From W0P33-017 sp963640395 (lineage in GTDB: Bacteria > Bacillota > Clostridia > Lachnospirales > Lachnospiraceae), in contig CAVHZH010000091.1 in the NCBI GenBank assembly GCA_963640395.1, forward strand, positions 1 to 9,111: DNA of 9,111 bases. Direction: 5' to 3'. A program made the translations under genes and the position numbers. The number at the start of each line of letters is the position of its first letter. The first letter of the stretch is position 1. Of the stretch, positions 1 through 6,658 are shown piece after piece. The notes beneath the pieces are model-generated. The model made no database searches. It was not told the DNA's origin and saw only the letters and a list, made by a program, of their open reading frames with translations.

Positions 1-130
1 ATTAAGGAAATGCTGATTTAATCAGCATTTCCTTAGCAGCCTCCGGCGGATCGCACGGATTTGCATGGGAATTTGCTGCTTCGCAGCGCAAATCCGGCGC
101 GGGAAACGCTTTAATCAGCGTTTCCTTAAT
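1..130. repeat. MITE-like or REP-like element with inverted ends
   Basis: The first 18 bases (ATTAAGGAAATGCTGATT) and the reverse complement of 113-130 (ATTAAGGAAACGCTGATT) match at 17 of 18 positions, so the stretch has terminal inverted repeats. Each end is itself a hairpin: 3-18 pairs perfectly with 20-35, and 102-110 (GGAAACGCT) pairs with 117-125. Between them CGGATTTGC (56-64) pairs with GCAAATCCG (88-96) around an inner GCTGC-TTC-GCAGC stem (75-87). No coding capacity is visible. Its right end overlaps the htpG stop codon (130-132), so its hairpins form the 3' end of the htpG transcript and may help end it, although no clear T-run follows. The element may extend left of the window. Inference: a small dispersed non-autonomous element; copy number cannot be judged here. 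Confidence 0.6.
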
Positions 131-2214
131 TATTTTGTGAGCAGCAGCATAATGTCGTTGGAACGTTTCATAAACTTTGTCATAGCATCCGGTGCCAACG
201 GCTGGTTGCTGAGCATAGCCAGATCGTAGAGCTGTTCGCAGAACATCGGAACATGCTCGGAATCCTTGTTGTTCAAAATATACTGTACAAGCGGATGGTT
301 GTAATTGAGGGTCAGTGTATAATCGCCTCCGAACATAGACGGATCCATACCCATGCCGCCCATTGCATACATCTTCATCATATCCTGCATTCTGCGTCCT
401 TCCTCGGATAAGGTGATGATGGAAGGTGTGTCTGCATTTTTCAGCTTCTGTACCTGAATGGTGAGCTTGTCGTTGTTCAATGCCTTAGAGAAGATCTCCT
501 TGAGGCTCTCGGTGGCATCCTTCAGCTCATCCTCTGCGGTATCCTCGGTCAGCGTACCGGTCACATCCGCATCAATACGCATGAATTTATAATTGTCATT
601 GCGGCGCTCCAACTGTGTGATGAAGGAGCTATCGATATTGTGGTCTAAGATCACCGCATCCATGCCCTGTTCACGGAACAGATTGATATACTGGCTCTGC
701 TGGTTCTTGTCGGTGACATAGTAGATCACAGAGCGCGTATCCTTGTATTCCTCGTCTTTATCCGTATCGGAGGCATCAGCCTTGGTCTCCGTATCGCTCT
801 CGGCAGCCTTATCCCCATCGGTGTCATCCTTCTCGACAGGCTTTAAGATCTCCGGCAGAGTCAGATATTTGTCATCAATATTCTTAAATAAGATATAATC
901 ATTCATCTTATCGCAGAACTTCTCGTCCTTCAGGCAGCCGAACTTGATGAACGGACTGATGTCATCCCAGTATTTTTCGTAGTTCTCTTTTTCGGTCTTG
1001 CACATACCGATGAGCTTGTCAGCGACCTTCTTTGTGATGTATTCAGAGATCTTCTTGACGAATCCGTCATTTTGCAGCGCACTTCTGGATACATTTAACG
1101 GCAGATCCGGGCAGTCGATCACACCCTTGAGCAGCATCAGGAATTCGGGAATGACTTCCTTAATATTATCTGCGATAAATACCTGATTGTTGTACAGCTT
1201 GATCGTACCCTCGATGGAATCATACTCGGTGTTGATCTTCGGGAAGTATAAAATACCTTTCAGATTAAACGGATAATCCATGTTCAGGTGAATCCAGAAC
1301 AACGGCTCCTTGTAATCATGGAAAACATTGCGGTAAAATTCCTTGTATTCTTCCTCGGTACAGTCGTTCGGATTCTTTGTCCATAGCGGTGTCGTATCGT
1401 TGAGCGGAACCGGACGCTTTACGATTTTCAGCTTCTCGGTGGCAGGAGATACTTCAACGATTTCTTTTTCACCGTTTTCGGTTTCCTTTTCCTCTGTCTT
1501 TGCTTCTTCCACGATCGTCTCAACGACCGTATCGGTGTCGAGCTTGTCTGCGGGATCGATCGTTTCATACTCTTCCGGAGCATTAGCTTTGCTCAGATAG
1601 ATCGGGGTAGGCATGAAAGAACAATATTTCTCCAGCACCTCTCTCGCACGGTATTCATTTGCATATTCCAGACAATCCTCGTTCAAAAGCAGGGTGATCG
1701 TTGTACCGACCTCCTCCTTGCTGCCGTCTGTCATATCGAATTCTGTGCCACCGTCACACTCCCAATGAACGGCGCTGGCTCCCTTCTTGTAAGAAAGGGT
1801 ATCGATATGCACCTCGTCAGCTACCATGAATGCGGAATAGAAACCAAGTCCGAAATGACCGATGATCTGATCCTCGTTTGCCTTGTCCTTGTATTTGCTG
1901 ATGAAATCGGTCGCACCGGAAAAAGCGATCTGGTTGATATATTCCTCTACCTCGTCGGCGGTCATGCCAAGACCGTTATCGGTGATCGTAACCTTTTTAT
2001 TGTCCGGGTCAACGACGATCTGTATCTGGGGCTTGTAGTCTGCGGGCAGCTCATATTCACCCATCATATCCAGCTTTTTGAGCTTGGTGATCGCGTCGCA
2101 GCCGTTACTTACGAGCTCACGATAAAAAATATCCTGATCGGAATACAGCCATTTTTTAATAATCGGGAAAATGTTGTCACTGTTAATGGAAAGACTTCCG
2201 TGTTTGTTACTCAT
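130..2214 (-). CDS. htpG: Molecular chaperone HtpG (bacterial Hsp90)
   Basis: Cytosolic ATP-dependent Hsp90 dimer that remodels client proteins under stress. The 694-residue product has the GHKL ATPase N-domain: RELVSN (R32, catalytic E33, N37), TDNGLGM (D79) and the lid/glycine motif IGHFGLGFYS (118-127). The middle domain contains LPLNVSR (371-377) with the conserved catalytic arginine R377, and a C-terminal dimerisation domain ends near HPLVQYI. Start choice: AAGGAG (2228-2223) is 8 bases upstream of the ATG at 2214; a GTG three codons earlier (2223) overlaps this ribosome site and cannot be the start. At 694 residues it is longer than the roughly 620-640 usual in bacteria. The surplus lies mainly in an acidic segment at about 215-256, between N and middle domains, and another at about 460-492. 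It has its own promoter and a CIRCE operator upstream. The family call is certain. Confidence 0.97.
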   Translation of the reverse strand: MSNKHGSLSINSDNIFPIIKKWLYSDQDIFYRELVSNGCDAITKLKKLDMMGEYELPADYKPQIQIVVDPDNKKVTITDNGLGMTADEVEEYINQIAFSGATDFISKYKDKANEDQIIGHFGLGFYSAFMVADEVHIDTLSYKKGASAVHWECDGGTEFDMTDGSKEEVGTTITLLLNEDCLEYANEYRAREVLEKYCSFMPTPIYLSKANAPEEYETIDPADKLDTDTVVETIVEEAKTEEKETENGEKEIVEVSPATEKLKIVKRPVPLNDTTPLWTKNPNDCTEEEYKEFYRNVFHDYKEPLFWIHLNMDYPFNLKGILYFPKINTEYDSIEGTIKLYNNQVFIADNIKEVIPEFLMLLKGVIDCPDLPLNVSRSALQNDGFVKKISEYITKKVADKLIGMCKTEKENYEKYWDDISPFIKFGCLKDEKFCDKMNDYILFKNIDDKYLTLPEILKPVEKDDTDGDKAAESDTETKADASDTDKDEEYKDTRSVIYYVTDKNQQSQYINLFREQGMDAVILDHNIDSSFITQLERRNDNYKFMRIDADVTGTLTEDTAEDELKDATESLKEIFSKALNNDKLTIQVQKLKNADTPSIITLSEEGRRMQDMMKMYAMGGMGMDPSMFGGDYTLTLNYNHPLVQYILNNKDSEHVPMFCEQLYDLAMLSNQPLAPDAMTKFMKRSNDIMLLLTK

Positions 2215-2222
2215 TTCTATCA

Positions 2223-2228
2223 CTCCTT
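2223..2228 (-). promoter_or_regulatory. htpG ribosome binding site
   Basis: AAGGAG on the minus strand, 8 bases before the ATG at 2214. It decides the start: the in-frame GTG at 2223-2221 shares its first base with this site. Confidence 0.85.
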
Positions 2229-2262
2229 ATTCAATATTCGTTCTGATGTTTCACATGTTTAA

Positions 2263-2278
2263 AAGGCAAAAATGCCTT
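2263..2278 (-). other. 5'-terminal stem-loop of the htpG mRNA
   Basis: AAGGCA and TGCCTT pair perfectly across a four-base loop. The predicted htpG transcript begins near 2282, so the hairpin would start within about five bases of the 5' end. Such 5' stem-loops are known to protect Gram-positive mRNAs from decay; that role here is inference. It is not followed by a strong T-run, so a terminator is less likely. Confidence 0.45.
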
Positions 2279-2289
2279 CGCTAAAACAT

Positions 2290-2318
2290 AGTGTAACGCG
2301 GAGAAAGTGAAATGTCAA
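2290..2318 (-). promoter_or_regulatory. htpG sigma-A promoter
   Basis: On the minus strand TTGACA (2318-2313), a 17-base spacer and TACACT (2295-2290) give a perfect -35 and a good -10. The predicted start is near 2282, leaving a leader of about 68 bases to the htpG ATG. The CIRCE operator lies 7 bases upstream of the -35. Confidence 0.82.
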
Positions 2319-2325
2319 TAAAAAA

Positions 2326-2352
2326 TTAGCACTCTTTTTGAGTGAGTGCTAA
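2326..2352. promoter_or_regulatory. CIRCE operator (HrcA binding site)
   Basis: TTAGCACTC (2326-2334), nine bases, then GAGTGCTAA (2344-2352) match the CIRCE consensus TTAGCACTC-N9-GAGTGCTAA at every conserved position. HrcA represses class I heat-shock genes (groE, dnaK) through this site and releases on heat shock. Here it sits in a divergent region, 7 bases from the htpG -35 and 66 bases from the nearest exporter promoter -35. Control of htpG is the likelier role by distance; hrcA itself is not in the window. Confidence 0.93.
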
Positions 2353-2418
2353 CAAAACGTGCTCATTCATGCAGGGCAGGCATGATTTAGCATTTTGTCG
2401 TTGATAGCGAAACTGTAG

Positions 2419-2447
2419 TTGACAAACATATGTTCGTGCTGTATAGT
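2419..2447 (+). promoter_or_regulatory. Exporter operon promoter P1 (distal)
   Basis: TTGACA (2419-2424), a 17-base spacer and TATAGT (2442-2447) form a strong sigma-A promoter facing the ABC genes. The predicted start is near 2454, giving a leader of about 190 bases. The spacer contains an imperfect palindrome (2422-2437) that could be an operator. Confidence 0.75.
2422..2437. promoter_or_regulatory. Possible operator palindrome in P1
   Basis: ACAAACAT followed directly by ATGTTCGT is a 16-base palindrome with 7 of 8 positions paired, overlapping the last -35 bases and the P1 spacer. Size and place fit a dimeric repressor such as those of the MarR or TetR families, which often control drug-type exporters. 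No regulator gene lies next to it in this window, so the assignment is inference. Confidence 0.35.
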
Positions 2448-2517
2448 GACTATAACACAAAACAAAGCAGAACGCAAGTTCTGATTTTGGGTTTATAAAA
2501 AATTTAGATTTGTGATG

Positions 2518-2545
2518 TTGACAAAATGGATGTAAGCGGTAAAAT
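2518..2545 (+). promoter_or_regulatory. Exporter operon promoter P2 (proximal)
   Basis: TTGACA (2518-2523), a 16-base spacer and TAAAAT (2540-2545) form a second good sigma-A promoter about 100 bases downstream of P1. Its predicted start near 2552 would give a leader of about 92 bases, mostly the hairpin at 2565-2618. Confidence 0.6.
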
Positions 2546-2564
2546 ACAATACTATGCGACTAAA

Positions 2565-2618
2565 TGTTACTGTTCAGGATAGATCGAAGCATTTGCTGCT
2601 TGGCTCTGAACAGTTACA
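2565..2618. repeat. Long imperfect hairpin in the exporter leader
   Basis: The 13-base arms 2565-2577 and 2606-2618 pair at 12 of 13 positions (core CTGTTCAG / CTGAACAG). A smaller stem AAGCA/TGCTT (2587-2591, 2597-2601) lies inside. It falls in the leader of transcripts from both P1 and P2, ending 25 bases before the first exporter ATG. No T-run follows, so it is not a standard terminator. The right-arm sequence recurs exactly, in opposite orientation, at 7798-7812, suggesting a dispersed repeat or shared site. Confidence 0.55.
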
Positions 2619-2643
2619 AAATAATAAATGGAAAGGCTAGGTT

Positions 2644-4791
2644 ATGAGACACATTTTTGGGAATTTGCTAAAGCATAAAGCAGCCGTCTGCGCGATCATA
2701 TTGCTGTTGATGACACAGGCGTATTGTGATCTGGCACTGCCGACCTATACATCGGATATCGTGGATGTGGGTCTGCAGCAGTACGGAATCACGGACTGCG
2801 TGATGACACAGATGCGCGCGGAGACCGGCGAGGCATTGCAGGGCATGCTGACACCGGAGGGCAGGGATGCGTTTGCGGCTGCCTATACACGCAATGACAA
2901 GACCGGGAACTATGAATTACAGCAGATTACAAAGGAGCAGCGGCGGGCGCTCAGTGAGCAGCTGCAGCAGCCGCTCGTACTGCTGTATGCATCGGCACAT
3001 ATGGACGATCTGATGGAGCAGACCGGTATGGACGCCGCTGCAATGCAGGCGATGAAGGACGATCCGGCTGCGATGCAGGAGCTGCTGGCGCAGTATGGGG
3101 ATATGAGCGATTCGATTATGGAACAGATCGCGGTGCAGAGCGTCACACAGGAGTATGAGTCGTGCGGCGTTGACCTGTCGGCATTGCAGCGCACATATCT
3201 GCTCACGACCGGGGCAAAAATGATGGCATTATCGCTGCTCATGCTGGCAGCAGCGGTGCTTTGCGGATTTTTGTCGGCGAAAACGGCAGCGAAGATCGGT
3301 ATGGAGCTGCGCAGCAGTGTATTTAAAAATGTGCTCGGCTTTTCCAGCGTGGAGATGAACCAGTTTTCTACGGCATCGCTCATTACGCGCAGCACGAATG
3401 ATATCCAGCAGATCCAGATGGTGACAGTCATGCTGCTGCGCATGGTGCTCTATGCGCCGGTGCTCGGGATCGGTGCGATCTTAAAGGTCGTCACGACAAA
3501 AACCGGCATGGGATGGATCATCGTAGTAGCGGTGGTCGTGATCAGCGGACTGGTGCTCGTATTGATGAGCGTGACATTGCCTAAGTTTAAAATGATGCAA
3601 AAGCTGGTAGACCGGCTGAATCTCGTATCGCGCGAGATCCTGACCGGATTGCCTGTGATCCGCGCGTTTTCACGTGAAAAATTCGAGGAGGAGCGCTTTG
3701 ACAAGGCAAACCGTGACCTGATGGGGACACAGCTGTTTACCAACCGCGTGATGACGCTCATGCTGCCGGCGATGATGCTGCTCATGAATGCAGTCACGGT
3801 GCTGATCGTGTGGGTTGGCGGAAAGGGCATTGACATGGGCAATCTGCAGGTCGGTGACATGATCGCGTTTATTTCCTATACGATGCAGATCATCATGTCG
3901 TTCCTCATGATTACGATGATCTCCGTCATGCTGCCGCGTGCGGGAGTCGCAGCAGACCGTATCGCAGAGGTGATCCGGACCGAGGGTTCGATCCGGGATG
4001 CACAGCAGGTGCGTGATGAGGAGCGTACACAATGGAACGGAAAAATCGAGTTTTCCGACGTTTCTTTCCGCTATGAGGGTGCGGATGAGGATGCGCTCTC
4101 GCATTTGTCGTTTGTTGCAGAGCCGGGCAAGACAACGGCGATCATCGGCAGTACCGGCTGCGGAAAGAGTACATTGGTCAATCTGATTCCGCGTTTTTAT
4201 GATGTGACGGACGGTGTAATTACGATCGATGGTATCGATATCCGTGAATTATCACAGAAAAAGCTGCGAAGCCTCCTCGGTATCGTGCCGCAGAAGGGTG
4301 TGTTGTTTTCCGGGGATATTGCGTCCAATCTGAAATTCGGCGGGGATGAGATCACTGATGAACAGATGGCGGAAGCAGCGCAGATCGCACAGGCAGCGGA
4401 TTTTATCAAAGAAAAGCCCGGCGGTTATCACAGCGAGATCTCGCAGGGAGGTACGAACGTATCCGGCGGACAAAAGCAGCGGCTGTCGATCGCCCGCGCG
4501 ATCGCAAAGCACCCGAGGGTGCTCATTTTTGACGATAGCTTTTCGGCACTTGATTATAGGACTGACGCGGCATTGCGCCGCGCACTCGCAGAAAAAACGG
4601 CAGATGCGACAGTTATCATCGTGGCACAGCGTATCAATACGATCCTGCATGCGGATCAGATCCTCGTGCTGGAGGAAGGACGCATTGTCGGAAAAGGCAC
4701 ACACCGCGAATTGTTAGAAACCTGTGAAGCATATCAGGAGATTGCCAATTCGCAGCTCTCTGAGGAAGAACTGAAAGGAGGTGTCTTTTGA
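2644..4791 (+). CDS. Heterodimeric ABC exporter, degenerate-site subunit
   Basis: Type IV ABC exporter half-transporter (membrane domain fused to ATPase), 715 residues. Likely membrane helices lie near residues 13-33, 190-212, 262-283, 290-310, 370-393 and 405-430. About 140 residues (roughly 45-185) between the first two helices form an unusually large, Met/Gln/Ala-rich extracytoplasmic loop. The ATPase has Walker A GSTGCGKST (502-510), Q-loop Q550, an intact signature VSGGQ (606-610) and Walker B VLIFDD (626-631). The catalytic glutamate is replaced by D631 and the H-loop histidine by Q662 (VAQR). Loss of these residues in one subunit is known from heterodimers such as BmrCD, LmrCD and TM287/288. 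Start: ATG at 2644 after GGAAAGG with 7-base spacing. It overlaps the next gene by one base, so the two are co-translated. Substrate unknown: drug, peptide or lipid export are all possible. Confidence 0.93.
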   Translation: MRHIFGNLLKHKAAVCAIILLLMTQAYCDLALPTYTSDIVDVGLQQYGITDCVMTQMRAETGEALQGMLTPEGRDAFAAAYTRNDKTGNYELQQITKEQRRALSEQLQQPLVLLYASAHMDDLMEQTGMDAAAMQAMKDDPAAMQELLAQYGDMSDSIMEQIAVQSVTQEYESCGVDLSALQRTYLLTTGAKMMALSLLMLAAAVLCGFLSAKTAAKIGMELRSSVFKNVLGFSSVEMNQFSTASLITRSTNDIQQIQMVTVMLLRMVLYAPVLGIGAILKVVTTKTGMGWIIVVAVVVISGLVLVLMSVTLPKFKMMQKLVDRLNLVSREILTGLPVIRAFSREKFEEERFDKANRDLMGTQLFTNRVMTLMLPAMMLLMNAVTVLIVWVGGKGIDMGNLQVGDMIAFISYTMQIIMSFLMITMISVMLPRAGVAADRIAEVIRTEGSIRDAQQVRDEERTQWNGKIEFSDVSFRYEGADEDALSHLSFVAEPGKTTAIIGSTGCGKSTLVNLIPRFYDVTDGVITIDGIDIRELSQKKLRSLLGIVPQKGVLFSGDIASNLKFGGDEITDEQMAEAAQIAQAADFIKEKPGGYHSEISQGGTNVSGGQKQRLSIARAIAKHPRVLIFDDSFSALDYRTDAALRRALAEKTADATVIIVAQRINTILHADQILVLEEGRIVGKGTHRELLETCEAYQEIANSQLSEEELKGGVF
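4776..4781 (+). promoter_or_regulatory. Ribosome binding site of the second exporter gene
   Basis: AGGAGG inside the end of the first subunit gene, 9 bases before the ATG at 4791. An in-frame TTG at 4788 is 6 bases away and is possible but less likely than ATG. Confidence 0.85.
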
Positions 4792-6629
4792 TGGCACAGA
4801 CAGAAAATCGTCGCGGAAGGGGTCCGATGGGACGCGGTGCCGGTGTACCGGTGGAAAAGGCGAAGGATTTTAAGGGAACGATCGGAAAGATTTTATCCTA
4901 TATGGGCAGCTACAAGCCGGCACTTATCGTTGTTTTGATCTTTGCGGTCGCAAGTACCGTATTTAATGTGATCGGACCGAAAATTTTAAGCCGTGCGACA
5001 ACGGAGCTGTTTCGCGGGCTTATGAGCAAGCTGTCGGGAGGCAGCGGCATTGATTTTACAAAGATCGGAAGGATTCTGACCGGGTTGCTGTGCATCTATC
5101 TGTGCAGCGCGCTGTTCTCGTTTATACAGGGTTGGATCATGACGGGGATTTCGCAGAAAATGACATTTCGTATGCGCCGGGAGATTTCGGAGAAGATCAA
5201 CCGTATGCCGATGAAATATTTTGAGTCGCGCACGGTCGGCGAGGTGCTCTCGCGTATTACGAACGATGTCGATACGATGGGACAGAGTCTGAACCAGTCT
5301 GTGACGCAGCTCATTACATCTGTGGCGACGATCATCGGTGTGCTTATTATGATGCTGACGATCAGTCCGCTGATGACGCTGATTGCGGTTGTGATTTTGC
5401 CGATTTCCATGTTTCTGATGATGTCTGTCATGAAGTTTTCGCAGAAGCACTTTAAAAATCATCAGAAATACCTCGGCGAAGTCAACGGACAGGTCGAGGA
5501 GATCTACAGCGGCTATCAGGTGATCAAGGCATTTAACCGTGAGGAGCAGTCGATCCGGACGTTTGACGAGACAAACGCAAAATTATATGAATCTGCATGG
5601 AAGTCGCAGTTTTTCTCAGGCATGATGCAGCCGATCATGATGTTTGTCGGCAATCTCGGTTATGTGGCAGTCGCGGTATCGGGCAGCTTCTTAGCTGCAA
5701 AAAGCGTGATCGAGGTCGGAGATATTCAGGCATTTATCCAGTATGTGCGCAATTTTACCCAGCCGATCAACCAGTTGGCGCAGATCTCCAACATGCTGCA
5801 GTCGATGGCGGCAGCGGCGGAGCGTGTGTTTGAATTTCTCGAGGAAGAGGAGGAGAGCAGTCTCGCGGAGCATCCGGTACAGATCGGTCATGCAAAGGGC
5901 GATGTGTCTTTCTCACACGTACAGTTTGGTTATGATCCGGAAAAAATCATCATCCACGATTTCAGCAGCGATGTGAAGGCGGGTCAGATGGTGGCGATCG
6001 TCGGACCGACCGGAGCAGGAAAAACGACGATGGTCAAGCTGCTCATGCGTTTTTACAATGTAAACAAGGGTGCGATCTATGTGGATGGACACGATATCCG
6101 GGATTTCAACAGGAATGATCTGCGCCGCCAGTTCGGTATGGTATTGCAGGATACATGGCTGTTTAAGGGAACGATTATGGAAAATATCCGCTACGGCAGA
6201 TTGGATGCGACTGATGAGGAAGTGATCGCTGCGGCAAAGGCGGCACACGCGCACCACTTTATCCAGACGCTGCCGGGCGGTTATCAGATGGAACTCAATG
6301 AGGAGGCGAGCAATGTCTCACAGGGACAGAAACAGCTTCTCACGATCGCGCGTGCGATTTTGGCGGATAATCCGATCATGATACTGGATGAGGCGACCAG
6401 CTCCGTCGATACACGTACCGAACAGCGCATACAGAAAGCGATGGACAATCTGATGAAGGGCAGAACGAGCTTTGTGATCGCGCATCGCCTTTCAACGATC
6501 AAAAATGCCGACCTGATTCTTGTCATGAAGGATGGAGATATTATCGAACAGGGTACGCATGAGGAATTGCTCGCGATGGGCGGCTTTTATGCGGATCTGT
6601 ATGAGAGCCAGTTTGAGAAACGTGCATAA
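4791..6629 (+). CDS. Heterodimeric ABC exporter, catalytic-site subunit
   Basis: Second type IV half-transporter, 612 residues from the ATG whose A is the last base of the upstream TGA. A basic Gly/Arg-rich N-terminus (about 8-18) precedes six likely membrane helices, near 43-63, 93-115, 170-190, 193-214, 278-303 and 312-335. The ATPase has Walker A GPTGAGKTT (405-413), Q-loop Q453, Walker B IMILDE (529-534) with catalytic E534, D-loop SVD and H-loop H565 (IAHR). Its signature is VSQGQ (509-513), degenerate at the third position. In a head-to-tail dimer, this Walker A/B/H set faces the intact VSGGQ of the first subunit and makes the hydrolysing site. The altered VSQGQ faces the first subunit's D631/Q662 and makes the degenerate site. 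This reciprocal pattern is strong evidence of partnership. The substrate cannot be read from the sequence. Confidence 0.94.
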   Translation: MAQTENRRGRGPMGRGAGVPVEKAKDFKGTIGKILSYMGSYKPALIVVLIFAVASTVFNVIGPKILSRATTELFRGLMSKLSGGSGIDFTKIGRILTGLLCIYLCSALFSFIQGWIMTGISQKMTFRMRREISEKINRMPMKYFESRTVGEVLSRITNDVDTMGQSLNQSVTQLITSVATIIGVLIMMLTISPLMTLIAVVILPISMFLMMSVMKFSQKHFKNHQKYLGEVNGQVEEIYSGYQVIKAFNREEQSIRTFDETNAKLYESAWKSQFFSGMMQPIMMFVGNLGYVAVAVSGSFLAAKSVIEVGDIQAFIQYVRNFTQPINQLAQISNMLQSMAAAAERVFEFLEEEEESSLAEHPVQIGHAKGDVSFSHVQFGYDPEKIIIHDFSSDVKAGQMVAIVGPTGAGKTTMVKLLMRFYNVNKGAIYVDGHDIRDFNRNDLRRQFGMVLQDTWLFKGTIMENIRYGRLDATDEEVIAAAKAAHAHHFIQTLPGGYQMELNEEASNVSQGQKQLLTIARAILADNPIMILDEATSSVDTRTEQRIQKAMDNLMKGRTSFVIAHRLSTIKNADLILVMKDGDIIEQGTHEELLAMGGFYADLYESQFEKRA

Positions 6630-6658
6630 TAAATCCTGCCTTTTTCAGGCAGGATTTA
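6630..6658. terminator. Shared hairpin terminator between convergent genes
   Basis: TAAATCCTGCC (6630-6640) pairs perfectly with GGCAGGATTTA (6648-6658) across a seven-base loop. It starts right after the exporter stop codon (6627-6629) and overlaps the last codons of the convergent cation transporter gene, so it can serve both. Neither side has a long T-run (ATTTACATGT one way, ATTTATTATG the other), so termination may be incomplete. Confidence 0.65.

Noticed and set aside
1..130. CRISPR array or tRNA-like structure in the hairpin-rich start
   Set aside because: There are no regularly spaced direct repeats with unique spacers and no cloverleaf; the structure is inverted repeats only.
1765..2262. 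165-residue plus-strand ORF over the start of htpG
   Set aside because: It is antisense to the conserved Hsp90 ATPase domain, has no recognisable domain or ribosome site, and reads as a shadow of htpG codon use.
2367..2385. Hairpin TCATGC / GCATGA between CIRCE and P1
   Set aside because: There are only six base pairs with a seven-base loop, no following T-run and no link to a promoter, so it is likely chance.
2215..2643. Riboswitch in the exporter leader
   Set aside because: Apart from one long hairpin, no conserved riboswitch core or terminator/antiterminator pair is recognisable.
2910..3443. 177-residue minus-strand ORF inside the first exporter gene
   Set aside because: It is Cys/Ser-rich low-complexity translation of the opposite strand of a well-supported gene.
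4986..5462. 158-residue minus-strand ORF inside the second exporter gene
   Set aside because: Its His/Arg/Asn-rich composition is typical of antisense frames, and the sense frame is clearly the ABC membrane domain.
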